The notes beneath the pieces are model-generated. The model did not search any database. It saw only the letters and a list, made by a program, of their open reading frames with translations, and was not told the DNA's origin. DNA of 64,000 nucleotides from positions 1-64,000 of the forward strand of contig JAJVIG010000008.1 in NCBI GenBank assembly GCA_022072145.1, read 5' to 3'. Positions within the stretch are counted from its first letter, which is position 1. The number at the start of each line of letters is the position of its first letter. Source of the stretch: Pseudomonadales bacterium. GTDB taxonomy: Bacteria; Pseudomonadota; Gammaproteobacteria; Pseudomonadales; UBA5518. Shown here piece after piece: positions 27,885 to 35,696 of this stretch. Made by a program: the position numbers and the translations under genes.

Positions 27885-27949
27885 GTTCGGCCTGTGGCCG
27901 AACGATGTGCCGCACGCCGCGCTGAACGATGTCCGGGCACAGCCCGGAC
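27885..27949. repeat. Type A and type B hairpins between ybeZ and miaB
   Basis: A type A hairpin lies at 27885-27903 and a type B at 27931-27949. The second directly follows the miaB stop: the last two codons of miaB are ATG CCG, and the TAG belongs to the repeat edge. Confidence 0.9.
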
Positions 27950-29296
27950 CTACGGCATAAGCTCCGCGCGCAGCGAATTCGGCAATGCCTCGGTGATGCG
28001 CACGTCGACGAAACGCCCGATCAGTGTCGTATCGGTGCCCGGGAAATGCGTGAGGCGGTTGTTCCCGGTGCGCCCCTGCAGCCGCCCGGGGTCGCGCTTG
28101 GAGACGCCGGTGACCAGGATGCGCTCGATGTTCCCGACCATGCGGCGCGAGATCTCGAAGGCCTGGCGGTTGATCGTCTGCTGCAGCCGCGCGAGGCGTT
28201 CTTTCTTGAGCTCTTCCGGTGTGTCGTCGGGCAACTCGGCCGCCGGCGTGCCGGGGCGCGGGCTGTAGACGAAGCTGAACGAGTGGTCGAAACCGATGTC
28301 CTCGATCAGACGCATCGTGTCCTCGAAGTCGCGCCCGGTCTCGCCGGGGAAACCGACGATGAAGTCCGACGAGATGCAGAACCCCGGCCGCTGGCGCCGC
28401 AGCCGGCGGATGATCGACTTGTACTCGAGCACCGTGTGGTTGCGTTTCATCGCCGCGAGCACACGGTCGGAACCGCTCTGCACCGGCAGGTGCACGTGCG
28501 CGACCAGCTGCGGGATCGTCGCGTAAGCGTCGATCAGCGGCTGGCCGAACTCGACCGGGTGCGAGGTCACGTAGCGGATGCGCCCGATTCCCGGCACGGC
28601 CGCCACCAGGTGCAGCAGTTCGGCGAAATCGGGGGTCTCCCCGCGGTGGTTGCGGCCGCGGTAGGCGTTGACGTTCTGCCCGAGCAGCGTCACCTCGCGC
28701 ACCCCGCCCGCCGCGAGGTGCGCGACCTCGGCGATCACGTCGTCGACCGGTCGGCTGACCTCCTCGCCGCGCGTGTACGGCACCACGCAGAAGCTGCAGT
28801 ACTTGCTGCAGCCCTCCATCACCGACACGAAAGCCGCCGGGCCGTCGACCGAGGGCTCGGGCAGGCGGTCGAACTTCTCGATCTCGGGGAAGCTGACGTC
28901 GACCAGCGGGCCGCTGCGCTCGCCGCTCAGCGCGCCGTCGAGCATCTCCGGCAGCCGGTGCAGCGTCTGCGGGCCGAATACCATGTCCACGTAGGGTGCC
29001 CGACGACCGATGTCGCCGCCTTCCTGGCTCGCGACACAGCCGCCGACGCCGATCACCAGCCCCGGACGCGCGTTTTTCAGCTTGCGCCAGCGTCCGAGCT
29101 GGTGGAACACCTTCTCCTGCGCCTTCTCGCGGATCGAGCAGGTGTTCAGCAGCAGTACGTCGGCCTCCTCGGCACTCGCGGCCGGCTGCAGGCCGTGGCT
29201 CTGACGCAGCAGGTCGAGCATGCGCGCCGAGTCGTACTCGTTCATCTGGCAGCCGTGCGTCTGCACGAAGACCTTGCGGGTGGGATGCTCGCTCAT
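27950..29296 (-). CDS. miaB: tRNA-2-methylthio-N6-dimethylallyladenosine synthase MiaB
   Basis: The 448-residue radical-SAM methylthiotransferase modifies i6A37 of tRNAs. The N-terminal UPF0004 domain has the three auxiliary-cluster cysteines (in [21 protein letters not shown] and [11 protein letters not shown]), and the radical-SAM site is C-S-K-Y-C-S-F-C in [24 protein letters not shown] domain for RNA binding is at the C-terminus. The ATG at 29296 gives the family's usual N-terminus. It starts the minus-strand run ybeZ-ybeY-corC-lnt-leuS-lptE-holA, though a repeat gap separates it from ybeZ. Confidence 0.96.
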   Translation of the reverse strand: MSEHPTRKVFVQTHGCQMNEYDSARMLDLLRQSHGLQPAASAEEADVLLLNTCSIREKAQEKVFHQLGRWRKLKNARPGLVIGVGGCVASQEGGDIGRRAPYVDMVFGPQTLHRLPEMLDGALSGERSGPLVDVSFPEIEKFDRLPEPSVDGPAAFVSVMEGCSKYCSFCVVPYTRGEEVSRPVDDVIAEVAHLAAGGVREVTLLGQNVNAYRGRNHRGETPDFAELLHLVAAVPGIGRIRYVTSHPVEFGQPLIDAYATIPQLVAHVHLPVQSGSDRVLAAMKRNHTVLEYKSIIRRLRRQRPGFCISSDFIVGFPGETGRDFEDTMRLIEDIGFDHSFSFVYSPRPGTPAAELPDDTPEELKKERLARLQQTINRQAFEISRRMVGNIERILVTGVSKRDPGRLQGRTGNNRLTHFPGTDTTLIGRFVDVRITEALPNSLRAELMP

Positions 29297-29365
29297 CGCC
29301 GTCCGGGGGTGCGAAAAAGGGCCGCGATTATAGCCGCGGGGTCCGGATGTGCACAGGCGGGGCTG

Positions 29366-29374
29366 TGCTATGCT
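29366..29374 (+). promoter_or_regulatory. Candidate extended -10 promoter for the DUF1820 gene
   Basis: TGC followed by TATGCT lies about 42 bases before the ATG at 29416. The same TGCTATGCTG string precedes the MBL-fold gene at 43020, which makes it a likely promoter form in this genome. Confidence 0.4.
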
Positions 29375-29415
29375 GCGCGCCCCCTTCGAAGACCCCACCC
29401 GCGAGCGACGTGCCC

Positions 29416-29769
29416 ATGGCGGCTGAACCGATCTACAAGGTCATATTTCTGAACCAGAACCAGGTGTTCGAGTTATATGCACGGCAGATCTACCAGAGCG
29501 ACCTGTACGGGTTCATCGAGGTCGAGGACTACATCTTCGGCGAGCGCACGCAGCTGGTGGTCGATCCTGCCGAGGAAAAACTGAAAGGCGAGTTCGCCGG
29601 CGTCAAGCGCAGCTACATCCCCATGCACGCGATCATCCGTATCGACGAGGTCGAGAAGGAAGGGTCGGTGAAGATCCGCGAGTCCAAGGGCGGCGAGGGC
29701 AAGATCATGGCCTTCCCGATGCCCGGCATGCGCCCCCAGTTCGGCGGCGAACCTCCCGCAGACGCCTGA
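29416..29769 (+). CDS. DUF1820 family protein
   Basis: This 117-residue cytosolic protein matches the small DUF1820 family of gammaproteobacteria: [20 protein letters not shown] at the start and [18 protein letters not shown] in the middle. No function is known. It has no signal peptide or membrane segment. It stands alone, divergent from miaB, with its own candidate promoter. Confidence 0.85.
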   Translation: MAAEPIYKVIFLNQNQVFELYARQIYQSDLYGFIEVEDYIFGERTQLVVDPAEEKLKGEFAGVKRSYIPMHAIIRIDEVEKEGSVKIRESKGGEGKIMAFPMPGMRPQFGGEPPADA

Positions 29770-29786
29770 CAGCGGACCGTTCCCGC

Positions 29787-29982
29787 AGGTCTGCCTTCAG
29801 AGGGTCGCAAAAAACCCGCGAAGTGTGCGGCGGCTATTTCGCAGCGGTGGGCGTACGCCGCAGGGATGCGGCGTTCGAGCCTGCAGGGACGTATTCACGG
29901 CGTCCCACGGGTGTGAAATAGCCGCCGCGCGCTGGCACCGTCCCACGGTGAGAGGTCTTGCGACACTCTCTGAAGGCCGACC
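29787..29982. repeat. Large nested imperfect palindrome
   Basis: Outer arms 29787-29810 and 29959-29982 pair over about 24 bases with small gaps. Middle arms GTGCGGCGGCTATTTC (29825-29840) and its near-perfect complement (29915-29930) match at 15 of 16 positions. The centre holds a 36-bp sequence (29871-29906) that recurs unchanged at 35142-35177. The whole lies between DUF1820 and the converging aminotransferase gene and contains no credible gene. Confidence 0.8.
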
Positions 29983-29994
29983 CACAGGCCGCAC

Positions 29995-31269
29995 CTACGC
30001 CAGCCGCTGGCGCACGCTGGCGAGCTGCACGCAGACCACGAAGACGTCCATCGCGCGCTCGATCTCGGCCACGGTCGGGAAGCTGGGGGCGATGCGGATA
30101 TTGCGGTCCTCGGGATCCTTGCCGTACGGGAACGTCGCACCGGCAGGGGTGAGCTTCACGCCGGCTTCGGCCGCCAGCCGCACCACTTCCCTCGCCAGCC
30201 CGGGCCGGGTGTCGAAGGACACGAAATAGCCTCCGCGCGGGCGGCTCCACGAACCCATCCCGCTGCCGCCCAGTTCACGCTCCAGCGTATCGAGCACCGC
30301 CGCGAACCGCGGGCGCAGCAGCGCCGCGTGGCCCTCCATGTGCGCGAGCAGGCCGTCGAAACCGCCCAGGAACGCCACATGGCGGCGCTGGTTCACCTTG
30401 TCGGGACCGATGCTCGCGAAACCCATGTGGTGACGGATCGCGCGCAGATTCGGCTCCGACGCCGCGAGGAACGCGACGCCTGCGCCCGCGTGCGTGATCT
30501 TCGAGGTCGAACCGAACAGCAGCACGCTGTCCTCGGTGCCGAGGCGCACGCAGGCCTCGTGCAGCGACGCAAGCCGCGGGGCGTCGGCCGCCAGCGCGTG
30601 CACCGCGTAGGCGTCGTCCCAGAACAGCCGGAAGCCCGGCGCCGCGCGCCTGGCCAGCGCCGCGCATCGCGCCACCGTCTGCTCGTCGCAGACCGCGCCG
30701 GTGGGGTTCGAGAAGCGCGGCACCACCCACATGCCGCGGATCGACGGGTCGCTGGCGAGCAGGGCCTCGACCGCGTCCATATCGGGTCCGGTCGGCGTCA
30801 TCGGCACCGTGAGCATCTCGATGCCCAGATGCTCGCAGATGCTGAAGTGCCGGTCGTAGCCCGGGACCGGGCAGATGAAGCGTACCTTGCCGTGGCGCGA
30901 CCACGCGGACTCCGGCCCCGCGAAGCCGAACTGCATGCCGTACAGCGCGCACTGCCACATCAGCGTCAGGCTGCTGTTGCCGCCGACCAGCACGTTGCTC
31001 GCGGGCACCTGCAGCACCGGCGCGAACAGCCGCTTCGCCTCGGGCAGGCCGTCGAGGCCGCCGTAGTTGCGCAGGTCCGTGCCGTCCTCGCCCCGGTAGT
31101 TGCCGCCGAGCACGCCGTCGAGGCCGTCGGAGAGGTCGAGCTGCGCGGCCGAGGGCTTGCCGCGCGTCACGTCGAGCGCCAGCCCGGCGCCGGCGAGCGC
31201 GGCGTAGCGCGCCGCCAGTTCACGTTCCCGGCTGATCAGGGTGTCTCGGCTGGCCTCGTCGATGCGCAC
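29995..31269 (-). CDS. PLP-dependent aminotransferase, PF12897 (Aminotran_MocR) family
   Basis: The 424-residue enzyme has the family's typical blocks: LDVTRGKPSAAQLDLSDGL near the N-terminus, DGTDLRNYGGLDGLPEAKRL, FICPVPGYDRHFSICEHLG and the PLP lysine in FGSTSKITHAGAGVAF. Members of this branch include aspartate aminotransferases of an unusual subgroup, so aspartate or another acidic or small amino acid is a plausible substrate. I chose GTG 31269 because GGAGG lies nine bases before it; a GTG six bases upstream is too close to that site. The TAG stop joins a decayed type A-like repeat. Confidence 0.85.
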   Translation of the reverse strand: MRIDEASRDTLISRERELAARYAALAGAGLALDVTRGKPSAAQLDLSDGLDGVLGGNYRGEDGTDLRNYGGLDGLPEAKRLFAPVLQVPASNVLVGGNSSLTLMWQCALYGMQFGFAGPESAWSRHGKVRFICPVPGYDRHFSICEHLGIEMLTVPMTPTGPDMDAVEALLASDPSIRGMWVVPRFSNPTGAVCDEQTVARCAALARRAAPGFRLFWDDAYAVHALAADAPRLASLHEACVRLGTEDSVLLFGSTSKITHAGAGVAFLAASEPNLRAIRHHMGFASIGPDKVNQRRHVAFLGGFDGLLAHMEGHAALLRPRFAAVLDTLERELGGSGMGSWSRPRGGYFVSFDTRPGLAREVVRLAAEAGVKLTPAGATFPYGKDPEDRNIRIAPSFPTVAEIERAMDVFVVCVQLASVRQRLA

Positions 31270-31324
31270 GGGCACGGTCCTCCGCTCGAAGTCGTGGCTG
31301 GAACTGCCCTTCGCGGGCGGGCGC

Positions 31325-31330
31325 ATTCTA
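31325..31330 (-). promoter_or_regulatory. Candidate -10 box for the PF12897 aminotransferase
   Basis: TAGAAT on the minus strand lies about 55 bases upstream of GTG 31269, with a weak TGGAGC at the -35 position. The 250-base divergent gap (31270-31519) also carries AGGGCAGGA before the gene at 31520 but no other feature I can support. Confidence 0.3.
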
Positions 31331-31519
31331 AGCGGGTCCGGCAGCGGGCTCCAGAGCCCTCGCCCCGTGTTCTCGACCAGTTCGGGCAGTCTGGACAGCG
31401 CTCCGGCCGGTGTCGGTGCGCCGGCTGCGACGGGGTCGGCGGGATGACCGGTCGCGCGGCGCCGCTCCTGGCGCCTGCGGCGGCGACGATGGTAGCGTGA
31501 CGCCACGGAGGGCAGGAAC

Positions 31520-32437
31520 ATGCAAACGAAATATCGCAGGCGCGGATGGATGGTGTGCGCGTTGCTGCTGGCGAGTGCGCTGGCACGGGCACAACCGGAG
31601 TTCGATGCGGTGCAGATCCGCACCGTGCCGGTGGCCGAGGGCCTGTACATGCTGGTCGGCGAGGGCGGCAACCTCGGCGTCTCGACCGGGCCCGATGGCG
31701 TGTGGGTCATCGACGACCAGTACGCGCCGTTGTCGCCGAAGCTGCTGGCGGCGATCGCCGCGCTCGACCGCGGGCCGCTGCGCGCCGTGATCAACACACA
31801 CTGGCACCTCGATCACACCGGCGGCAACCAGAACTTCGGCGCCGCCGGTGCACTGCTGGTCGCGCACGGCAACGCGCGCACGCGCCTCGCGGCCGGACAG
31901 ACCATCCCGTTCCTCGAGCGTTCGATCGCCCCGGCCGACCCGGCCGCGCTGCCCGAGCTCACGTTCAGCGAATCGCTGCAACTGCACGTCAACGGCGAGG
32001 ACATCGACGTGCGGCACGCGCCGCGCGCGCACACCGACGGCGACCTGCTGGTGCACTTCCCGCGCGCCAACGCCTGGCACCTCGGTGACGTCTACTTCGC
32101 CGGCATGTATCCGTTCATCGACGGCTCCTCGGGCGGCAGCGTGGGCGGCGTGGTCGCGGCGCTCGATGCGGTGCTCGCGCAGTCCGACCAGGCGACGCGC
32201 ATCATCCCGGGCCACGGGCCGCTGTCGGACCGCAGCGAGCTGCAGGACTGGCGTGCGATGCTGGCGACGATCGCGGCGCGCGTCGAGTCGGCGGTCCGTG
32301 CCGGCGAGACGCGCGAGGCGGTGATCGCGGCGAAGCCGACGGCCGATTTCGACGCCCGCTACGGCGCGGGCTTCGTCGCACCGGACCGCTTCGCCGGCAT
32401 GCTGTACGACCTGCTCGCCACGCCGGAGCAGCCGTGA
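31520..32437 (+). CDS. Secreted metallo-beta-lactamase-fold hydrolase (SoxH/B3-like)
   Basis: The 305-residue protein has a signal peptide (core CALLLASALARA) and a metallo-beta-lactamase fold. The zinc motif HWHLDH (INTHWHLDHTGGN) is followed by later ligands in RAHTDGDLLVHFP and in IIPGHGP. This is the pattern of periplasmic quinoprotein-relay/SoxH-like MBL proteins rather than true beta-lactamases; the substrate is unknown. GGAGGGCAGGA lies before the ATG. The stop overlaps the next gene's GTG (GTGA), so translation is probably coupled to the aminotransferase. Confidence 0.85.
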   Translation: MQTKYRRRGWMVCALLLASALARAQPEFDAVQIRTVPVAEGLYMLVGEGGNLGVSTGPDGVWVIDDQYAPLSPKLLAAIAALDRGPLRAVINTHWHLDHTGGNQNFGAAGALLVAHGNARTRLAAGQTIPFLERSIAPADPAALPELTFSESLQLHVNGEDIDVRHAPRAHTDGDLLVHFPRANAWHLGDVYFAGMYPFIDGSSGGSVGGVVAALDAVLAQSDQATRIIPGHGPLSDRSELQDWRAMLATIAARVESAVRAGETREAVIAAKPTADFDARYGAGFVAPDRFAGMLYDLLATPEQP

Positions 32438-33585
32438 AGCCGGCGATCGTGTCGCGGTTGCCGGACGTAGGCACCACGATCTTCACCGTGATGACGCAGA
32501 AGGCCGAGCAGTACGGCGCGCTGAACCTCGCTCAGGGTTTTCCCGATTTTCCGCTGCCGCAGGGGCTGGCCGAGGCGCTGGCGCGCCATGTCGAGGCCGG
32601 GCACAACCAGTACGCGCCGATGGCGGGGCTGCCGCGGCTGCGCGAATGCGTCGCCGTCGACCTCGAACGCCACTTCGGTTGCCGCGTCGATCCGCTCACC
32701 GAGGTGACCGTGGTTCCCGGCGCGACCGAGGCGATCTTCTGCGCGATCATGGCCAGCGTCGGTCCGGGCGACGAAGTCATCCTGTTCGACCCGAGCTACG
32801 ACAGCTACGAGCCCTCGGTGCGGCTCGCCGGCGCGCGCGCGGTGCGCATCGCACTCTCGCAGCCGGACTTCACCATCGACTGGCAGCGCGTGCAGGAGGC
32901 GATCGGGCCACGCACCAGGCTGGTCGTGATCAACTCGCCGCACAACCCCAGCGGCAGCGTGTTGTCGCGCGCGGACCTGGACCGTCTGGGCGAACTCGCC
33001 GAACGCCACGGTTTTCTCGTGCTGTCCGACGAGGTCTACGCGCATCTGGTCTACGACGGCACGCGGCACCACAGCGTGCTGGCGCATCCGGTGCTCGCGC
33101 CACGTTCCTTCGCCGTGTTCTCGTTCGGCAAGACCTACCACGCCACCGGCTGGAAGACCGGTTATTGCGTGGCGCCGCCGGAACTCTCCACCGAACTGAG
33201 GCGCGTGCACCAGTTCGTGACCTTCACCGGTGTCACCCCGATCCAGCACGCACTCGCGGATTTCATGCAGTCCGATCCGGCGCACGTCGACGCGCTGGGG
33301 GCGTTCTACCAGGCGCGGCGCGACCTGTTCTGCGCGGCGCTGGCCGGCTCGCGCTGGCGCCTGAGGCCGTCGGCCGGCACGTATTTCCAGCTGCTCGACT
33401 ATGCGGAGATCAGCGACGCCGACGATATCGCGATGGCGGAAGAACTCGTCAGCCGTCACGGCATTGCCGCGATACCGGTCTCGGTCTTCCACGAGACGCC
33501 CCCGGCGCGCGGGCTGCTGCGGTTCTGTTTCGCCAAGCAGGAGCATACGCTGCTGCGCGCCGCGGAGGTGCTGTGCGCGATCTGA
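32434..33585 (+). CDS. Methionine / glutamine-type aminotransferase (YbdL-like)
   Basis: The 383-residue class I aminotransferase resembles E. coli YbdL and glutamine transaminase K. Blocks include NLAQGFPDFPLPQGL, the PLP phosphate loop VVPGATEAIFCA, INSPHNPSG, DEVYAHLVYDG and the Schiff-base lysine in FSFGKTYHATGWKTGY. Such enzymes move an amino group between glutamine or methionine and 4-methylthio-2-oxobutanoate or other oxo acids. It starts with GTG in a four-base overlap and overlaps the following omega-amidase gene by 13 bases. That pairing supports a glutamine-dependent role, since the amidase removes the oxoglutaramate formed. Confidence 0.88.
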   Translation: MKPAIVSRLPDVGTTIFTVMTQKAEQYGALNLAQGFPDFPLPQGLAEALARHVEAGHNQYAPMAGLPRLRECVAVDLERHFGCRVDPLTEVTVVPGATEAIFCAIMASVGPGDEVILFDPSYDSYEPSVRLAGARAVRIALSQPDFTIDWQRVQEAIGPRTRLVVINSPHNPSGSVLSRADLDRLGELAERHGFLVLSDEVYAHLVYDGTRHHSVLAHPVLAPRSFAVFSFGKTYHATGWKTGYCVAPPELSTELRRVHQFVTFTGVTPIQHALADFMQSDPAHVDALGAFYQARRDLFCAALAGSRWRLRPSAGTYFQLLDYAEISDADDIAMAEELVSRHGIAAIPVSVFHETPPARGLLRFCFAKQEHTLLRAAEVLCAI

Positions 33586-34349
33586 ACGTGGTGCTGCTGC
33601 AGCAGGAACTCGCCTGGCAGGACCCGCCGGCCAACCGCGCGCGCTTCGAGCGCCTGCTGCCGCAGGCACCGGCCGGTGCGCTGGTGGTGCTGCCCGAGAT
33701 GTTCGCCACCGGCTTCACGATGGAGCCGGCCGTGTGTGCCGAAGCCCCCGACGGCCCGACGGTCGCGTGGCTGCGCGAGCAGGCGATCCACCATCGCGTG
33801 GCCATCGCCGGCAGCCTCGCGCTGGCCGACACCGTCACCTTCCGCAACCGGCTGCTGTTCGCACGCGCGGACGGCTCGCTGGCGCACTACGACAAGCGCC
33901 ACCTGTTCCGCATGGCCGGCGAGCACCACTGCTACGCGGCGGGCAACGAACGGCGGGTGGTGGAGTGCGACGGCTGGCGGATCTGCCTGCAGATCTGCTA
34001 CGACCTGCGCTTCCCGGTCTGGAGCCGCAACCGCGGTGACTACGATGCGCTGCTCTACGTGGCGAACTGGCCGGCACGCAGGCGCGAGCACTGGCGTGCG
34101 TTGCTGCTCGCACGCGCGATCGAGAACCAGGCGTGGGTGGTCGCGGTGAACCGCACCGGCGTCGACGGCAAGGGGATCGACTACGCCGGCGACAGCCTGG
34201 TGATCGATCCGTGGGGGCGCGTGGTGCTCGATGCCGGCGATGCGGCCGGCGTGCACCACGCCGTGCTCGGCGCCGACGCGCTCGCCGACTGCCGCGCGAA
34301 GTTCCCGGTGCACCTGGATGCGGACGGGTTCACGATCGCCCCAGACTAG
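33573..34349 (+). CDS. Omega-amidase (YafV/Nit2-type nitrilase family)
   Basis: The 258-residue nitrilase-fold enzyme hydrolyses 2-oxoglutaramate to 2-oxoglutarate and ammonia. The catalytic triad is visible: glutamate in LVVLPEMFATGF, lysine in AHYDKRHLFRMAGE and cysteine in CLQICYDLRFPVW. Length matches E. coli YafV (256). The GTG at 33573 lies inside the aminotransferase gene, with GGAGG just upstream. The two enzymes together make glutamine transamination irreversible and can serve methionine salvage. Confidence 0.9.
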   Translation: MRDLNVVLLQQELAWQDPPANRARFERLLPQAPAGALVVLPEMFATGFTMEPAVCAEAPDGPTVAWLREQAIHHRVAIAGSLALADTVTFRNRLLFARADGSLAHYDKRHLFRMAGEHHCYAAGNERRVVECDGWRICLQICYDLRFPVWSRNRGDYDALLYVANWPARRREHWRALLLARAIENQAWVVAVNRTGVDGKGIDYAGDSLVIDPWGRVVLDAGDAAGVHHAVLGADALADCRAKFPVHLDADGFTIAPD

Positions 34350-34432
34350 CTGGTTCGGTTCCGGGCCCGTCGAACCCATCACCGCCCTCGCGCCCCGCGT
34401 GAGAACCGAAGAATTCTGAATCGCCACATTCT

Positions 34433-34453
34433 TGGTATCCCAAGGTAATACCA
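34433..34453. promoter_or_regulatory. Probable operator of the toxin-antitoxin pair
   Basis: TGGTAT (34433-34438) and ATACCA (34448-34453) form an inverted repeat with a nine-base spacer. A second, nested one (CTTGG-TATC-CCAAG) overlaps its left part. It lies 24 bases before the antitoxin ATG, where a ribbon-helix-helix antitoxin would bind to repress its own operon. Confidence 0.55.
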
Positions 34454-34476
34454 GGAAATACCCCCGGAGCATCAGT

Positions 34477-34767
34477 ATGACTGCCCCAACCTCCAGCCCG
34501 GTCGCCATCAAGATCGATCCCGAGATCAAGGCCCGCCTGAAACGGCTGGCCGAGACGCGCCACCGCACGCCACACTGGCTGATGCGCGAAGCCATCCGCG
34601 AATTTGTCGAGCGCGAGGAAGCGCGCGAAGCCTACCGTCAGTCTGGCATCCAGGCGTGGAATGAGTACCGCGAGAACGGCTTGTACCTGACCCATGAGGA
34701 AGCCGACGCCTGGCTGGCACGACTCGAAGCCGGCCAAGACATTGAACCGCCCGAATGCCACGCCTGA
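34477..34767 (+). CDS. Ribbon-helix-helix antitoxin (CopG/ParD-like)
   Basis: This 96-residue protein starts with the RHH pattern VAIKIDPEIKARLKRLAETR followed by HWLMREAIREFVEREEARE, which gives one beta strand and two helices for DNA binding. The acidic C-terminal half (LYLTHEEADAWLARLE) is the likely toxin-binding arm. ATG 34477 has GGAG about nine bases upstream; a longer frame to 34432 would run through the operator. It overlaps the toxin gene by 13 bases, typical of such pairs. Confidence 0.85.
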   Translation: MTAPTSSPVAIKIDPEIKARLKRLAETRHRTPHWLMREAIREFVEREEAREAYRQSGIQAWNEYRENGLYLTHEEADAWLARLEAGQDIEPPECHA

Positions 34768-35042
34768 TCTGGTCGCCCGCCTCGTTGCGGGATGTGCAGC
34801 GGTTGTACCGTTTTTTGGCCGGGAAAACTCCCGCTGCCGCGCAACGGCCGATAGTCCTGATCCGCACGAGCATGAAAATCGTCGAACAACATCCGGAAAT
34901 CGGCCGCCCGGCGGAAGGCATGGACCCCGCCTACCGCGAATGGCTGATCGACTTCGGCGGCGGCTACGTCGCCTTGTATCGTCTCGACGGCCCGACCGCC
35001 GTCATACTGGCCGTGAAACATCGAAAGGAGGTCGGTTACTGA
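34755..35042 (+). CDS. RelE/ParE family toxin
   Basis: The 95-residue protein begins PRLIWSPASLRDVQRLYRFLAGK and ends VILAVKHRKEVGY, the start and end pattern of the ParE/RelE fold (strand-helix-helix-strands). ParE-type members poison DNA gyrase while RelE-type members cut mRNA on ribosomes; the sequence alone does not decide, although the RHH partner favours ParE. It is expressed after the antitoxin in a two-gene operon. Confidence 0.85.
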   Translation: MPRLIWSPASLRDVQRLYRFLAGKTPAAAQRPIVLIRTSMKIVEQHPEIGRPAEGMDPAYREWLIDFGGGYVALYRLDGPTAVILAVKHRKEVGY

Positions 35043-35141
35043 GCCGACCTGGAATCCGCCGCTTCTCCGCGCAAGCGAAACCCCGTTCGAATGTCAGGCG
35101 GAGCGGGGCGCTTCAGGCTTCTGCCCGAGCTTCGGCGCGCG

Positions 35142-35177
35142 GCGTTCGAGCCTGCAGGGACGTATTCACGGCGTCCC
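35142..35177. repeat. Type D repeat (second copy of a 36-bp element)
   Basis: This 36-bp sequence is identical to 29871-29906. On the minus strand it reads GGGACG-CCGTGAATA-CGTCCC and then TGCAGGCTCGAACGC, a six-base-arm hairpin with a tail. It shares its first base with the TAG stop of the PEGA-like gene. The rest of the gap (35043-35141) shows no gene. Confidence 0.85.
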
Positions 35178-35695
35178 TACGGCGCCAGCAGGCGGCGGCG
35201 GATGCGCGCTTCCTCCCCGGCGCTGATCAGCCCCTCGTCGAGCAGTTCCTGCAGCACCTGCAGCTGGCGCAGGCGGCGCGCGGGCAGGGTTTCGGGCGTG
35301 GCAGCGGCGGCCGGTGCGCTCGTGCCGGAGGTGTCGATGGTGCGTTGCGTGCCGGCGACGCGCGGGTCGCAGTCGAGGGTGACGTGCATGCCGTGCTCGA
35401 GGTGTTCCAGCGTCACGCGCTGCACCGCCGTCGCGCAGCCTGCGCGGCGCAAGGTGACCAGTCCGTACAGCGCTGCCTGGTCGTCACGGTAGTCGTTGGG
35501 GTAGATCGCGCGTTCGCTGACGGTCAGCGGTGTGTGTCCGGCAGGACCTCCGATCAGGATCACCTCCGCGCCCGGCGGATCGGACGCGATCCGCAGGCGG
35601 CCGACGGCGGCGTCCCCGGCGGCGTTGCCGGCCACCGGCAGTGTGACCGCCAGCGCGGCGAGTACGGCCGACAGAACGTGCTGCGGACGCCGCAT
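35177..35695 (-). CDS. Secreted PEGA-like protein of unknown function
   Basis: The 172-residue protein has a signal peptide (core VLAALAVTLPVAGNA). A short domain follows, GRLRIASDPPGAEVILIGG with PLTVSERA downstream, which resembles the PEGA repeat of surface proteins. After a Ser/Ala/Thr-rich linker the C-terminus LRQLQVLQELLDEGLISAGEEARIRRRLL resembles a SHOCT-like short helical domain. Two cysteines (about residues 87 and 109) could form a disulfide. It ends one base before the next gene on the same strand starts its stop, so it is probably co-transcribed with the cytochrome-porin. Function unknown. Confidence 0.6.
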   Translation of the reverse strand: MRRPQHVLSAVLAALAVTLPVAGNAAGDAAVGRLRIASDPPGAEVILIGGPAGHTPLTVSERAIYPNDYRDDQAALYGLVTLRRAGCATAVQRVTLEHLEHGMHVTLDCDPRVAGTQRTIDTSGTSAPAAAATPETLPARRLRQLQVLQELLDEGLISAGEEARIRRRLLAP

Positions 35696-35696
35696 G

